Assembly (NCBI RefSeq): GCF_011397635.1
Contig: NC_064773.1
Span: 2,052,501 to 2,116,500 of the forward strand
Reading direction: 5' to 3'
DNA: 64,000 nt
Source: Epinephelus fuscoguttatus
Taxonomy: Eukaryota; Chordata; Actinopteri; Perciformes; Serranidae
A model generated the notes under the pieces. That model was not told the origin of the DNA and did no database searches. It saw only the letters and a list, made by a program, of their open reading frames with translations. Made by a program: the position numbers and the translations under genes. Of the stretch, positions 33,880 to 45,778 are shown one piece after another. The stretch's first letter is position 1. The number at the start of each line of letters is the position of its first letter.

Positions 33880-34235
33880 GATTCATTAGAGACCAAGTGT
33901 GAACCTGTGTGTGTGCTCAGATCAGGGCAGCAGTATCGACCTGTGTCATCCAGTATCGGTGGAGCAGTGCTGTCGCAGTTTTCTAACACCACCTCCTCCT
34001 CCTCCTGCTCCTCCTCCTCCTCCTCCTCCTCCTCCTCCCCTCTGTTTCCCTCCAGTCGTGTCTCAGCTCCAGCAGGATGAAGGGGTTGCAGCAGCTCAGC
34101 CTGCCCGGAGCGTGAGGAGCCTTCCTGGGCTCCGTCTGCCTCGTCCTCCCCCCTCCTCACCGCTCTGTGTGGAGCTCTGATCCTTCATCTGTCCGTCCGT
34201 CAGTCTGCAGCATCTCTCCATCATCAGCTGTAATC
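33880..34235 (+). promoter_or_regulatory. ccdc136: Probable ccdc136 5' leader region
   Basis: Sequence upstream of the predicted start codon contains a (TCC)n run (about 33991-34038) and a moderately GC-rich stretch. The transcription start cannot be placed. An acidic minus-strand frame here is the shadow of the TCC run. Confidence 0.3.
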
Positions 34236-35874
34236 ATGGATGGACTCCGCCTGCCGCCCGTCATCGAGGAGGTCCTTGATCCATCCGGTCAGTGTTTACA
34301 TGCAGACTCATCTGTGTGATGATGAAGGGTTAATCTGATTCTGTCTATCATTTTTGTGTAAATATCAGTCAGCTGTTCGACATGTGATCACATGACAACT
34401 GACAATAATAATAACATAAATGATCTGAACTAAAACGTCTCACATTCATCATAAATGATTCAGAAAAACAGTCACAACTCTGCAGCTGAGTTTCTACTGT
34501 GATGTATTCTGACTGTTAAAACTTCCTGCACGTCTTTCACAATAAAAGCCTTTAAAGGAGCAGCAGGGGACGCTCAGTCCGTCATGTCCTCTCTGCCTCC
34601 GTCTGTCTTATGTCTCAATATTCTGACAAATATCATTCAGGCCAGAAGGAAACGTCCTCAAAGACAAACAGAAATAGCTCCCACAGCTCCCCGCCTGTTC
34701 AGCTGCTGGAATCTGCCGGATGTCGCAAAATGCGTCATCAGTGAAGCAAAATGACGCATTTTGCGACATCCGGTGCTGCCAGCACCCAAATTTATGTTTC
34801 CTAGGATGGCAAAGGCATGACCTGCACTTCTCTTCCTTACTCTGCCTCTGATTGGCTCACTCTGACATTCCTACTGTAACCAATCTCAGTCCTCTGAGTT
34901 AAACCTAACCGACCTAACCAACAAAGTCACATGTGCTAGTGCCAATCAGAGGGAAAGTAGGTATCCTAGGAAATGCAAATTTTCTGCCAGCACAGGGGGC
35001 GCCGTAACACGGTTCATTTGCATACGTTCCTCACGCTGCCGTGACTCAGACCTGGTTGAAAATCAGCAAAATGTTCCTTCAAGGTTTGTACTTTCTCAAA
35101 TAAAAGAGCACGTAAAGACTGGAGGATGGAGTTAGTGGTTCTATAATGGACTCAGTGTGTGAGTCTCTGGAAGACTCTTAATTTGAAACATCTGTACAGG
35201 AAGCAGATGTGAACGTGAGTTTATTTGACAGTGAAGTCACAGTGATCGAAGAAACTACAGATCAGAGGTGACTGGGCAGAAATAAAGTGTTTTCACTTGT
35301 CTGGTATTTAAATAATATTTTTTAGCAAGATTTAGTTGGACATTTTATCAATATTCTTTACACATTTTTATTAACATTTTTGGACATTTTATTTATATAA
35401 GACATTTTATCAACATTTTTCTGACATTTTATCAACATTTTTCAGATATTTTATTCATATTTTTGGGAAATTTTATCAATATTTTTTCCTGATATTTTAT
35501 TCATATTTTTTGGACATTCTTATCAATATTTTTTGGACATTTTATCAACATTTTTCTGATATTTTATTCATATTTTTTGGACATTCTTATCCACATTTTT
35601 CTGATATTTTATTCCTATTTGTCGGACATTTTATCATCACTTTTTTGGACATTTTATGAACATTTTTCTAACATCTTTTTAACATTTTTTAGACATTTTA
35701 GTAACATTTTCTTATGTTTTATCTTTCAGGAAACCAGTTCCTTTTATAAACCAGACTGACTGATCTCCAGTCTGAGTTTTATCTCCCAGTTTGTGTATTT
35801 TCCCAAAATATCCAGCCGCTCCTCTGATCAGACAGAAATATAGAAGTTTATTTATATGACAATTCTGCAGCTTC

Positions 35875-35926
<52 letters not shown>

Positions 35927-38900
35927 CACAGATTTATATTTGTGACTAAAGTATCATTCAGATATCAGAGTATTAAGACGTGTGGTGTCTGTAAACAGTG
36001 AGTCAGCTGCAGTTCATGAACTCTCAATGATTCACAACACGTTAATAATTTCCTGTGATTATGTGTCGTCATTCAGATCACGTGTGGTTTGAGTTTATAA
36101 ACTGTGTGAGAGAGAAAAGATTTGAAACAGAGAGAGAGGTTGTGAACAGATGACAGGAGGATGATGATGATGATGATGATAATGATAGAGTGATAACAGA
36201 ATGATGTCTTTCACCATGACGCTGTCACTCTCAGTACGTGATTGGCTGCCTGCCAGGAGGCCAAAAACCAATCAGTGAGCTGAAAATATCAAACCTGCAG
36301 GATGTCGGTGAGCAGCACCACCGTCACCACCACCGCCGCTGCTGCTGCTGCTACAACATGTACTGTACATATATAACACACATATTCACGAGACAGCAGT
36401 GAGACAGCAGTCCCCTGTCCTCTGTCAGATAATGTCCTGTTTAACGTTAGCTTGGCCGTCAGCTGCTATCGCTATCTCTGGATGGTGGCGTGAGAGGTGA
36501 GCCCTCATGGTATTTTATTCTCATATCACATCACATCACATCACATCACATCACATCACACTGCTGTAAATCACGTGTGTCATATCCAAGTCCTCCTTTA
36601 AATAAGTCCAGATGTTTGATTTAAACGCTGATGGCATATTTCTGATTTCTGTCTCCGCTGCCTCCATCTTAAATATTTTTTGGGGGGGGCTTTTTCGCCT
36701 TTAATGGACAGGACAGAGTGAAGAGTGTGAAGTGGGGAGAGAGAGTGGGGGGGGCGACATGCAGCAAAGGGTTGCAAGCCAGAGTCAAACTTGCGACCGC
36801 TGCAGCGAGGCATCACCTCTATACATGGGGCACCGGCACTATCCACTAAGCTACCGACCCCCCCGGTGCCTCCATCTTTGTTTTGATGAACTTCCTGCCA
36901 AATGCTAACCTGGAAATCCAGACCCAAATCTAGAAAGATTTAGGGTCTGGCTATGAGTAATGCAAATGGCCCAACTCGAGGGGCGGCACCAAGCATGCAT
37001 TTGAAAATATCACTGCACGCAATTGGATAACACTACAACCAATCAGAACAATACACGGGGTGACATATCCAGAGCTTAGCTACCAGCGGAGCTAACTGGT
37101 AGATTAGACTCTTGCCGTATCCGGTCGGCAAAACAGCAAAAACGTCCTTCTTGCAAAGGAAAGACTCGAGCGCCGTCTTCTGTTCCTCTTTTAGAGAAAA
37201 AGCCAAGTCTAACTCGTTCATTGTAGCGGCCAAAGCCGTTTCAAACAACTGGTGTTCATCCGTAGCCATCTTGCAGTGTTTACTGACTGATTCCGGACTT
37301 TGTCGTTGCAGCACTGTCGCCATCTGTTTAGTTCGCTTCTGGCCCGCCTATATCAGATACACCGATGTGATTGGTGCAGCTCGGCTCCAAGGGCATGGGT
37401 AATGAGCATCATTACTGATTGCCAGAGTGACTCGCTCAGCAAATTCAAATTGTGCTCTCGCAAGAACTCTGGATTTCCAGGGTAGCCAAATGGCGCTGAC
37501 TGAGACCTCTGCTGACCTCGCCCCAAAAAAACCCCATCAGCACCATCTAGTGGAGGGAAAAAGCAACTGATTTTATTATTCTAGGACCAAAAGTTGTATT
37601 TAAATGTGTATTAGCAAAAATGAATGATGTAACAGATCCATACTTGGCGTCTGTGTATCGATTCAATATGGCCACGCAAAATATCGTGATATGGACGTTT
37701 TCCCTACTAAACAGAAGTGTTAAAGAAATTTGTGAAAAGCTTAAAACATTCATTCATTCATCTTCTTGAGGGTTGCGGGGGGGCTGGAGCCTATCCCAGC
37801 TGACATCGGGCGAGAGGCAGGGTACACCCTGGACAGGTCGCCAGACTATCACAGGGCTGACACATAGAGACAAACAACCATTCACACTCACATTCACACC
37901 TATGGACAATTTAGAGTTATCAATTAACCTGCATGTCTTTGGACTGTGGGAGGAAGCTGGAGTGCCCGGAGAGAACCCACGCTGACACGGGGAGAACATG
38001 CAAAGTCCGCACAGAAGGGCTCCCACGCCTGGGATCGAACCGGCAACCCTCTTGCTGTGAGGCGAGAGTGCTAACCACCACACCACCGTGCCGCCCTAAG
38101 CTTAAAACATAAAGAAAATATTCTCATGTTCATCTTCAGGGGACTTTTGATCCCGTTAATATATCTTGTGACTGATTTCATGTCTGCATTAACAAGCTTT
38201 GCCCTTATATGTGTGTTTGTTTATATTATTGCAAAATATTCCTCCACCCTCATGTCACAGCTGGTTGTGATTCTCCGTCATCACCATCAGATGGAGCCAC
38301 TTTACAAAAGACAAAGACAAATTTTAAACTTAGTGTGTTTTGTACCTGACAGAGCTGCTGCCAACTGAAGGTGGAGTTTTAGCTGAATCATGTCTTTGAT
38401 ACAAACAGATGTTAACGCTGAGCTCTTCTTCTCTCTGTGTGTGATGAAGACGAGCTGTGCGAGCTGAAGGTGGAGAAGCCGATCATGTTGGCAGAAACTC
38501 TGACGGCCAAAGAGAGGGAGTCCATGGAGGAGAAGGAGGAGACGGTGGGAGACGGAGAGAAAGGCCAACAGGAGGAAGAGAAGGAGGTGACGGAGGAGAA
38601 GGAGGAAGAAGAGCCGGAAGGAGGAGGAGGAGGAGGAGAAGGGAAGGATGAAGAGGAGGAGCTGGAGGAGCTGAGAGCTCAGGTGTTTCAGCTGCTGCTG
38701 GAGGTGGAGGAGGCCAGAGAGATTTCACAAAGACACGAGGAGAGTTTCCTGGAGCTGCAGGGTCAGAGACCAACCAGATAATAATGTTCATATCTTTAAT
38801 GTGTAAAAACACAGGAAATGTCCTGCTCCTCCTCTTCATCATCCTCGTCTGTTTCTTCTTCTCTGATCTCAGGTCTGTTAGAGGATGAGCGACTGGCGAG

Positions 38901-41526
38901 TGCTCATCAGGCGGAGAGTTTCACCAGACAGATCCAGAGGCTGCAAGGTGCACACAGCTTTTTAATGTCTGTGTTTAACCCACCTGTTTCACTGCAGGTG
39001 GACATCATTAAATATTAACTTTTCAAAATGACCTCACCGTTCAAAACTCTTCCAACTTTCAAAAAATGTCCTTATTTTCCAGAATGTCTTCACTTTACAT
39101 GAAAGTCCGACTTTTCAAAATAATCCCGACTTTCAATAACACATTATTGTTTTCTAAAAATGTCCTCGATCCCAGAATGAAATCAAAACTGTCCTCACAA
39201 TTTTTGGACATCTTCAGTTTTCTAAATTGTCCTTGTCGTCAGATTTTTATGAAAAACAACATTAGTTTTGTCGCATTTCATGTTACTTCCCAAAAACTCA
39301 TCTCTGAAACAACCTCAGTTTCTGATGTGTCCTCGTCTTTCAGATGCCCTCTTTGTCCAAAATGGTCCTGACTGTCCAAAAATGTTCCATATAGAGTCAT
39401 AAGCTAAGTTACACCTAGCTGGCTAACCTGAGCTCAGGTCACGTTAGCTTGTTGGCTGTCCTGCATCTCCCTCAGTAGAAAGTACCGTGTACCATTACAT
39501 CATTTACTGTAGGCTACATCAGTGTCATGGATCACGTTAGCAAACCACTGTGACAAGCAGGCACACTAAGGTTAGCCAGCTAGCAGTAATCAAGCTATGC
39601 TAGCATTGGTTGCTCTTTAACATTAGCTTATAAAGCAATTTGTGAACAGTAAGATCAGCCCTGGAGTCTGGACGAATTGAATGATATTAATCACCCAAGA
39701 CAGTATTTTGCAATGTTAGTAATTATTCCATGTTAGCCTGTAAGCTAATGTTAGCAAACATTAGCCTGTTAAAACCACAACATCACAAATATGAGTGTCA
39801 CAAATCACATACTTCTGTTAGTACACTTCGATGTAGAACACCATATAAACTACATACTTCTTGTGTGGTGCACAAATTTCAACAGGGTAGTGTCGCTTTA
39901 AATCACGCACTGCCGTTTTGCACTTACCAGAAGTGACAACAGCCTTTTTCTTTATATAACAGCCTCTTCTCCGTCGTCCTCTTTTCAAACAGTGAATAGC
40001 AAACAGCATTATCACCAACATTTGACACTGTCTCCGCCCACACATAAAACAAACTTACGCTACAGTGTCCGTGCTGATTAAAATGTGCCGCCGTAGCTAG
40101 GAGCAAGTTAGCTAGCTAGTGAGCACTCGCATTATTGTTTGCAGTAGCAAATCTACGACAGTTTTGGTACTTACTGCAAAAAACACGTACAACTAACAGG
40201 CTCCTTGTTGTCTCCAGCCGCCACATCAAAAGTTGTGAAGTTTGCTGCGTCACAAACATGGCCGCCATTAAGGGTGAGAAATGTCCGTCATTCCACACTC
40301 AACTTTTGGATCATTTTGAGCGCATCAGTAGTACACTGCATTTTTCCGTACTATGCAGTGTGAAGGCACTTAGCGCACTTGAATATAAAGTGTTTAGTAC
40401 AGAAATATATGACTTGAGACACACTGTACATTTCAAAGGTTGGTGTTTCCTGTAACATCAGGATTTGTTTGCAGCACTCGGCGCACTGAATTTGATGGAT
40501 TTACTGTTCATCAGATGAAAAATTAGAAAAGAATTAGCTCGTTAGTGCAGCCTACGGACTCTCCGCCGATAGGACACCTCTTCCCCGAGAGGAGAGCGTG
40601 TGACGGCACGGATCTTCGCTGCTGTAGCAACTTAAGCTAGCCCCAGCTCCGTGGTTCACAGTGACCTGGTGGTCTAACCTGTGTAACAGCAGCAACAGAA
40701 AGTTTGTCCGAGTTAAGATTGGGCGCTCGGTCTTGCTCTGGCTGAATTGGAGTTGTTACAGGGTGTAATGTACAGGTCTGTCTGCAAAATGGAAACACAG
40801 CCAACCTGTGGACTCTGTCGTGGTGGGTGCCACTCATTTGTTGACATTAGCAGACTCAATTCTTAGCTAACGTTACTTAGTGTTGCTGCCACTGTGTATG
40901 CTGTATCAGAGCCGAAGAGAGGCGAGACACTGAGGGAGGTGCATAACGTCACATTCTTTGGATTTTCCTGGAAAATTTGTCCTGAGTCCTTTACATAGAA
41001 ATCAGTTCACCGGCTGTTAGAGGCGACAGAGAAAGTCAGAGAGTCAATAAAAACGATGAACGCATGAGAAGTCACTGACATAACGTTCAAATGTCTTCAC
41101 TTCCCCCAAGATTTTTCTCTCAAAACATGGTTTGACTTGTATATGTATGTGAAAGTAGGAAAACTTCCTTCTCCTCCTCCAGCTCAGCTCCGGTCGGTGC
41201 AGGAGGAGATGGACAGTCTGGAGGAGGAGAAGGAGAGCGAACTAGAGGAGGTGCAGGAGGAGCTCCGATCTGCTCAGGAGGAGGTGCTGATGCTGCAGCA
41301 GGCGGCTGAGGAGGCGGCAGCAGAGAGGGAGAACGACATTGCCTCCCTGCAGGAGGAGCTGTGTCGGCTGCGGGCTGAGCTGCAGCGCCTCCATGCCACG
41401 GCGCAGGAGTACGAGCTGGAGATCACCACGCTGAGGGCGGAGATCAGCATGAAGAGCAACAACACAGGTGAGGCACAGACACATGGATCCACAGGTAGAG
41501 GGAAAATCTAAGTCTTTGGATAACTC

Positions 41527-41562
<36 letters not shown>

Positions 41563-44500
41563 CAGGTGATGTGAGTCACTTAAAGGACGAGTTCATCTCT
41601 CTGACCGATGAACGTCAGTTTCTGGACGACGACAACAAAGACCTGAGCAGCAAAGTGGAGAAGCTACAGAAGAAACAAGACATGTGAGTGGTGCAGCCAG
41701 CTGTCAATCATCCTGCTGCTGTGTCATCATCCACAGATCAGTGACATCATCACAATGGTTTTATTTTAACCAGCTGTTTATCTTACCATCAGTTTTATAT
41801 AACTGACGTTCTCCACCGAGTGAAAACAGCCATCGACACAGTCTCATGACCTTCTTCTTCTTCTTCTTCTTCTGCTGAACAGGTGTGATGACGTCTACCT
41901 GGCCGTCACTGACACTGAGCGTGAGCAGGTGAAGGCCGACTCTTACATCACTCTGTCTCAGTCCAGTCCTGAGCAACAGGACAGACCCCCGGAGGATGAG
42001 GAGAAGGTCTGCAGCTCAGAGCTCAACATCCTGAAGGTCCAGCTGAGACGAGCAGAGGACACGGCTCACAGAGTCCAGACTGAGGTAACACACATCACCA
42101 AGACACCTGTTATCTTACACATGGAGGATTTTTATCTACGGAGACGTTTCACTCAATCAAAACTGTATCAGAACTGTCTGTCTGTTCGTTCGTCAGTGTG
42201 ACAGTCTGAAGGTGGAGCTGGTGGACCTGCAGCAGCTGTACGACAGCAGCCAGCGGGAGCGAGCGGCGCTGGAACAGGAGCTGCAGCGCTGCAAGGCCGA
42301 GCTACAGAAACTGGTGGGCAGGAAGTCACAGGTGAGAGGCCAAAGGTCAACGGTTTGTATCTGACGCCTCAAAATCTCTTTTATTGGATCAAACTTTCCT
42401 GATGAAGTTGGAGCATTAGTGCACTGGGTGTCAGGTGGAAACATAGCGAAGGGTTAAAACTTCATAAGATCCAACATGTGTGTCAGACTGAGGGTTAATG
42501 TGACTAAAAAATGATAATAAACTAAAGGTAAGTGAGACGCAGTGTCTGAACCTGTTTGAAGATCTTCTTTAAAGCCATGACGTTGTCCATGAAGTATGTG
42601 TGCATGTTGGGTCGACGGCGGCTCGTCTCAAACTCTCTCTGGTTGTCTCATCTGTCTCATTCTGCTTCCTGGTCCACAGCAGCTTCAGCTCTGCTCATGT
42701 CGCTGGTTTCTGAGCGTTTGGTTGTGAAGCTTCTTCTCAACATCCGTCTCTGCTGGGTAGTTTGTTTCTGTCAAAGCAGTCATCTATCTGTTTCTGCTCA
42801 ACCTCCCGCTTCCTCCTTCAGGAGGTGAGAGGTTTATTCAGTCGTCAGTCAGCTGATGAGAAAACAGGAAGCGTACTGACAGTCAGGGCCCATGTGATTG
42901 GCTGATAACACATCGTGTGAAACATCACTTCAGTCCAAACATTTGGATTCTGTTTGTCTCTCCAGAGGTGTGGATGGGATTCAACGACAGAGACGACTAG
43001 AAAGCAACTCGACCTGGACTCTAATACCCATGACTTGTGTCTTCATTGTGACTTGGATCCTAGTTTTTGTATCATCAAGACAAGACTTGGGATTGGGCTC
43101 TAGTCTGGGGACTTGTCTTTTTTGACTTGACACCTGACATACAAGTGATCCCAGTGAGTCTGAGTCTGTAGACGAAAAGTTTTAGTCACATTTTAGTCAT
43201 TTTTATCCTTCATAGGTTTAGTCGATGAAAACATTTTCGTCATGATGTTTCTATCTGTTTTTTCTCTTTAAACTAATCCAGTGAGGCTAATTCATGGAAC
43301 AGAAATCAGAGTCAAGGTAACAGGTTGTATAAGATGATTTCTCCAGCAGTGTGTGACAGGTTTAAGGGCTGATTTACGAGCACACACTTAATGATCATCA
43401 TTTGAAAAGCTCAACATCTCTCTATTTATGCTCTCAACAAATAATTAATGTGAGACAACTAGGATTTGTCCCCAGGTTCATTGTAAACTCTGACTTATCC
43501 ATCTGACTGTGAAGTCTAGCGGCCGCTGGCTGCGAGCGGAGCTAGCTGCTAACAGCCACCGCTGCAACTAACAAACTCCACAAATCCATTCAGCAGCTTC
43601 ACCATCCACAGTCAGACACACACGGCTGATTATTTACTGCTGAATTACAGCTCACACCAACTGAAACATCCTGGTACAGACTATTTACTGGAGTTTACCA
43701 GCTGTCGCTCATCAGGCATCTGAAGATCATTACATGCAATTACAAATAATTACAAACAAGCACCACAAACATTTTCATCATGTCTCGCCAATGAAAATAA
43801 AACATAGATTTCGTCATCGTCTCGTTTTTGTCATGGAAAAAGGTTGTGAACAAAAAATGTGCATCAATGAAATGAACACTGAGTAATGCAGCAGCTAATG
43901 TGGGACTAGGACAAAAACAAAGTTGGAACTCGACGTGGCACTCTAGTGTTGAGGTTTAAAAGTCAATATGTCTCGTGTGACTTTTACAGTTGGGTACTGT
44001 TCACAATTTCAGTTACCTGGAATTCAGTACCGGCAGCCAACAGTACCTTTTTTGTCATTTTTGAATGAGCTGTAGCACTGACAGTTGCTGAAATGCAGTT
44101 CTGCTCCTCTGCTCTCACAGAGCTAATCCTCCGTCTGCTTGTTTGTGTGTCTGCTCGTCTAGCAGTGAGTATGAGGCTCATACTAAGATAATATAGAAAA
44201 GAGAAAATAATACAGACCAGAAGCCCGAACACTCGCAGCATTTCGCTCGTTTGGGAAGCCGACAGAGTGGTTCTCGGCTTCAGGGCCCTTCTACCTCCTG
44301 TCTGAGGTTGAACCTGGCGACTCTGTGGAGCTGACTTTCAAGCTTCAAGGCGCTTTGCAGTATTTCCACCTCATCTCAATCCGGCGTTCTCAAACAGATC
44401 TCAGGTGCCAACATTTGGTACCAATAGATTAAACCCCAATTGGTACTCAGTAGTACAGTCGTATTTCTGTCCCCTTAACAGCCCAAATAAGCGGCAATGA

Positions 44501-45623
44501 AAGTCGACTGTTGCTGTGTCTCAGCCCAAAAGTTGCAGATGAACACACCACAGACACTACAGCTGACGACCAACCACCTCGTACGCTCTGCTCTGGCATG
44601 AGAGGAAATAACTCTTCACACGTGTTGAATCGGCCGCCAAAATCTGAAAGGGCTGACGAGGGTCAACAGTGTGGGATACACCAAACTAACTCGGGTGACC
44701 GATGCTCACTGATGGCTGGCTTGGTGTGTCAGGGCCCTAAAAGTACAGAGTTCGGTACCTAACTGCAGTGACTGGGGACTTATGATGTTGAGAACTTTCT
44801 TCTTGACTTGTGACTTATTTGCAACTTACTTGTCGCCTACTTATTCTTGAACCTGGGGACTTGAGACTTGTCTGGGGACTTGGGACTTGCCTCAGTGAGA
44901 TTTGACTTGATGTGAGACTGGACGTGGAGCTTGGAACGAGACTTTAGTGTCAAGTCTTGAGACTCAACTTGGGATTTTTCCATCTTAATATGTGAGTGTT
45001 GACTTGAGACTTGTAAACGGAGACTTGTTGCCACCTCTGCTCCTCTCCATGTTTCATTCACCCACATTCTTGTCCTCCATAGTTGTAGTTCACCTCAAGG
45101 TTTTACCCACACTGCAGTGCTGCTGATGGAGTCGATGGTGACGGCAGTGCTCTGACGTGTCAGCAGAGATCTTTAAATGACAAGATGCAGATGTTTTGAC
45201 CTCTGGGGGGCGACAAACTCTCCATCTTGTCTTTAACCATCTTTGATGCCGTTCTCTAATCGCCTGCTCTGTTTCCTCCCCTCATCGATATGTTTTCATG
45301 TGATCGCCGTCTCTTTTGTTTCACATGAACTTGATCAAATTCTCTGTAAATTTGATGGTCTTTGATGCCTGCATGTCATTTCTGTTTTCTCTAGTTTCTG
45401 TTGGCCTCACGCTCGCCTCTCCTCCCGACACCTTCTGACTTTATTCTTCTGATTATTTTCTGGTTTGATTTTCTCTCCATGCCCCCCGACACTCCTCCTC
45501 CTTTTGTCTTCTCCCCAGAACTGCACTGGTGCGTCTGAGCCCCCTGTTCTCTCCATCCCCTTCATAGGAATGATTGTTATAGTGGCCTTGATTTGGTGCT
45601 GGTGGGAGGAGCTGGCGTCCTAG
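34236..45623 (+). CDS. ccdc136: Coiled-coil domain-containing protein 136, tail-anchored (isoform 1)
   Basis: Exons by phase: 34236-34287, 38450-38761, 38873-38947, 41183-41467, 41566-41683, 41883-42084, 42197-42331 and terminal exon 45519-45623. They sum to 1284 nt, 427 residues. The product has an acidic Glu/Gly-rich segment, then a long coiled coil. ELEELRAQVFQLLLEVEEAR, LELQGLLEDERLASAHQAES and EKESELEEVQEEL match vertebrate CCDC136. A C-terminal membrane segment, IPFIGMIVIVALIWCWWEEL, matches the human tail pattern, predicting a tail-anchored protein facing the cytosol. The human protein is much longer, about 1150 residues; the repeated middle is absent here. The gene lies directly upstream of flnc, as in human. 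In mammals it has been linked to acrosome formation. The start ATG (MDGLRLPPVIEEVLDPS) is inferred from the phase match into exon 2 and has the weakest support. Confidence 0.9.
34716..34773. repeat. Perfect 23-bp inverted repeat in ccdc136 intron 1
   Basis: 34716-34738 (beginning CCGGATGTCGCAAAATGC) is exactly complementary to 34751-34773, with a 12-nt loop. The arms match without error, so the foldback is either young or constrained. Confidence 0.9.
34800..34985. mobile_element. CCAAT-rich foldback MITE family B, copy 2
   Basis: This is a diverged copy of the element at 22818-22985. The shared landmarks are GCATGACC, TTACTCTGCCTCTGATTGGC, the central TAACCAATC/GGTTA block and the closing CCAATCAGAGGGAAAGTAGG. 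CCTAGGAT at about 34800 and ATCCTAGG at about 34970 are its inverted ends. Confidence 0.65.
35300..35745. repeat. Degenerate tandem repeat, GGACATTTTATCAACATTTT type
   Basis: Roughly 20-25-bp units of GACATTTTATCAACATTTTT with substitutions run through about 35330-35720 in ccdc136 intron 1. The reading frame over it is not a gene. Confidence 0.75.
35881..35925. repeat. (TG)n microsatellite
   Basis: A perfect dinucleotide run in ccdc136 intron 1. Confidence 0.95.
36526..36560. repeat. (TCACA)n pentanucleotide repeat
   Basis: Seven tandem TCACA units, uninterrupted. Confidence 0.9.
36671..36866 (-). mobile_element. tRNA-derived SINE, copy 2
   Basis: Same family as 2371-2560: CGCCTTTAATGGACAGGACA, GACATGCAGCAAAGG and a degraded B box. 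It is flanked by a perfect 12-bp target duplication, TGCCTCCATCTT, at 36659-36670 and 36867-36878. Confidence 0.9.
36904..37486 (-). mobile_element. 583-bp TIR element carrying a RecQ-like helicase fragment
   Basis: The ends are GCTAACCTGGAAATCCAGA at 36904 and the complement of TCTGGATTTCCAGGGTAGC ending at 37486, 18 of 19 matching. A 5-bp duplication, CAAAT, flanks it (36899-36903 and 37487-37491). The empty site is seen in the paralogous hAT copy near 60870 (GCGGCATTTGGCGGG). On the minus strand, from the ATG at 37323, a frame carries ELDLAFSLKEEQKTALESFL and the Walker A block VLPTGYGKSLIYQLAPLVA, the N-terminal part of a RecQ-type superfamily 2 helicase. The frame then runs into the other end of the element. 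It is an internally deleted derivative of a larger helicase-encoding transposon. Helicase-bearing Academ-type elements (AcademH) are a candidate parent; this is unproven. Confidence 0.8.
37750..38097 (-). mobile_element. tRNA-headed SINE family E, copy 1
   Basis: On the minus strand the element begins GGGCGGCACGGTGGTGTGGT, has the B box GGTTCGATCCC, the body block TCCCACAGTCCAAAGACATG, and ends in (ATTC/GAAT)n. It is flanked by a perfect 13-bp duplication, AAGCTTAAAACAT (37737-37749 and 38098-38110). This is a very widespread fish repeat. A degraded copy lies at about 61738-62070. Confidence 0.93.
39800..40445. mobile_element. Probable decayed MITE in ccdc136 intron
   Basis: Blocks such as GTACACTTCGATGTAG on the left and GCACTTGAATATAAAGTG on the right, with internal CTATGCAGTGTG, look like a fish MITE family. 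The termini could not be aligned. No coding content is visible. Confidence 0.3.
41531..41561. repeat. ccdc136: (TG)n tract abutting a ccdc136 acceptor
   Basis: A pure TG run that ends 4 bp before the acceptor of the 41566-41683 exon. It replaces a normal polypyrimidine tract. TG runs at acceptors are known to bind splicing regulators of the TDP-43/CELF kind. Confidence 0.85.
42332..45518. other. ccdc136 intron with GACTTG-rich repeats
   Basis: Blocks at about 43010-43140 and 44770-45035 consist of irregular GACTTG/GGGACTTGAGACTTG words and are probably the two halves of one decayed repeat. A family A MITE remnant (about 44500-44745) and a block at 43170-43900 rich in TCGTC/GACGA lie between. 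No additional ccdc136 exon was supported here. Confidence 0.45.
44500..44745. mobile_element. Decayed PIF/Harbinger-type MITE family A, copy 3
   Basis: The right end, CTTGGTGTGTCAGGGCCCTA, matches the family A terminus. Inside, GAACACACCACAGACACTAC and GACCAACCACCTCGTACG correspond to copy 2. The left end is lost. Confidence 0.7.
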
Positions 45624-45778
45624 AAGGGACCAGGTATGGCCACGCCCTTCTTTCTCTACCAGACGCTCTGCTTCTGTTAGTATCAGAGAGTGGCTGAATC
45701 GCAGGGTGACTGCCTCTGTGTACAGCAGCTGTTTCTGTCCGTACTCTGTTTGAATGGGACCGCTGTGAGTCATTTATA

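Larger units (their letters stand above)
36588..37736 (-). mobile_element. hAT-type element family D, copy 1 (truncated, doubly invaded)
   Basis: This is the inverted, truncated counterpart of the element at 60212-61197. Shared stretches are AGATGTTTGATTTAAACGCTG, CCTCCATCTTTGTTTTGATG, AGCACCATCTAGTGG, GATTTTATTATTCTAGG and ATACTTGGCGTC. It is broken by a SINE (36671-36866) and a TIR element carrying helicase sequence (36904-37486). Confidence 0.8.

Noticed and set aside
33870-34160. Glu-rich minus-strand frame and Pro-rich plus-strand frame
   Set aside because: Both are produced by the (TCC)n run at about 33991-34038.
38483-38842. Pro/Ser/Leu-rich minus-strand frame
   Set aside because: Antisense of the acidic ccdc136 exon 2, where GAG/GGA codons read as CTC/TCC.
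41242-41492. Two minus-strand frames over 41242-41492
   Set aside because: Antisense of the coiled-coil exon of ccdc136.
43090-43140. Additional ccdc136 exons in the 42332-45518 intron, such as the GAG microexon-like signal near 42822
   Set aside because: The CTTCAG|GAG|GTGAGA layout would be a 3-nt exon. It keeps the frame but has no support, and the neighbouring text is repeat-derived.
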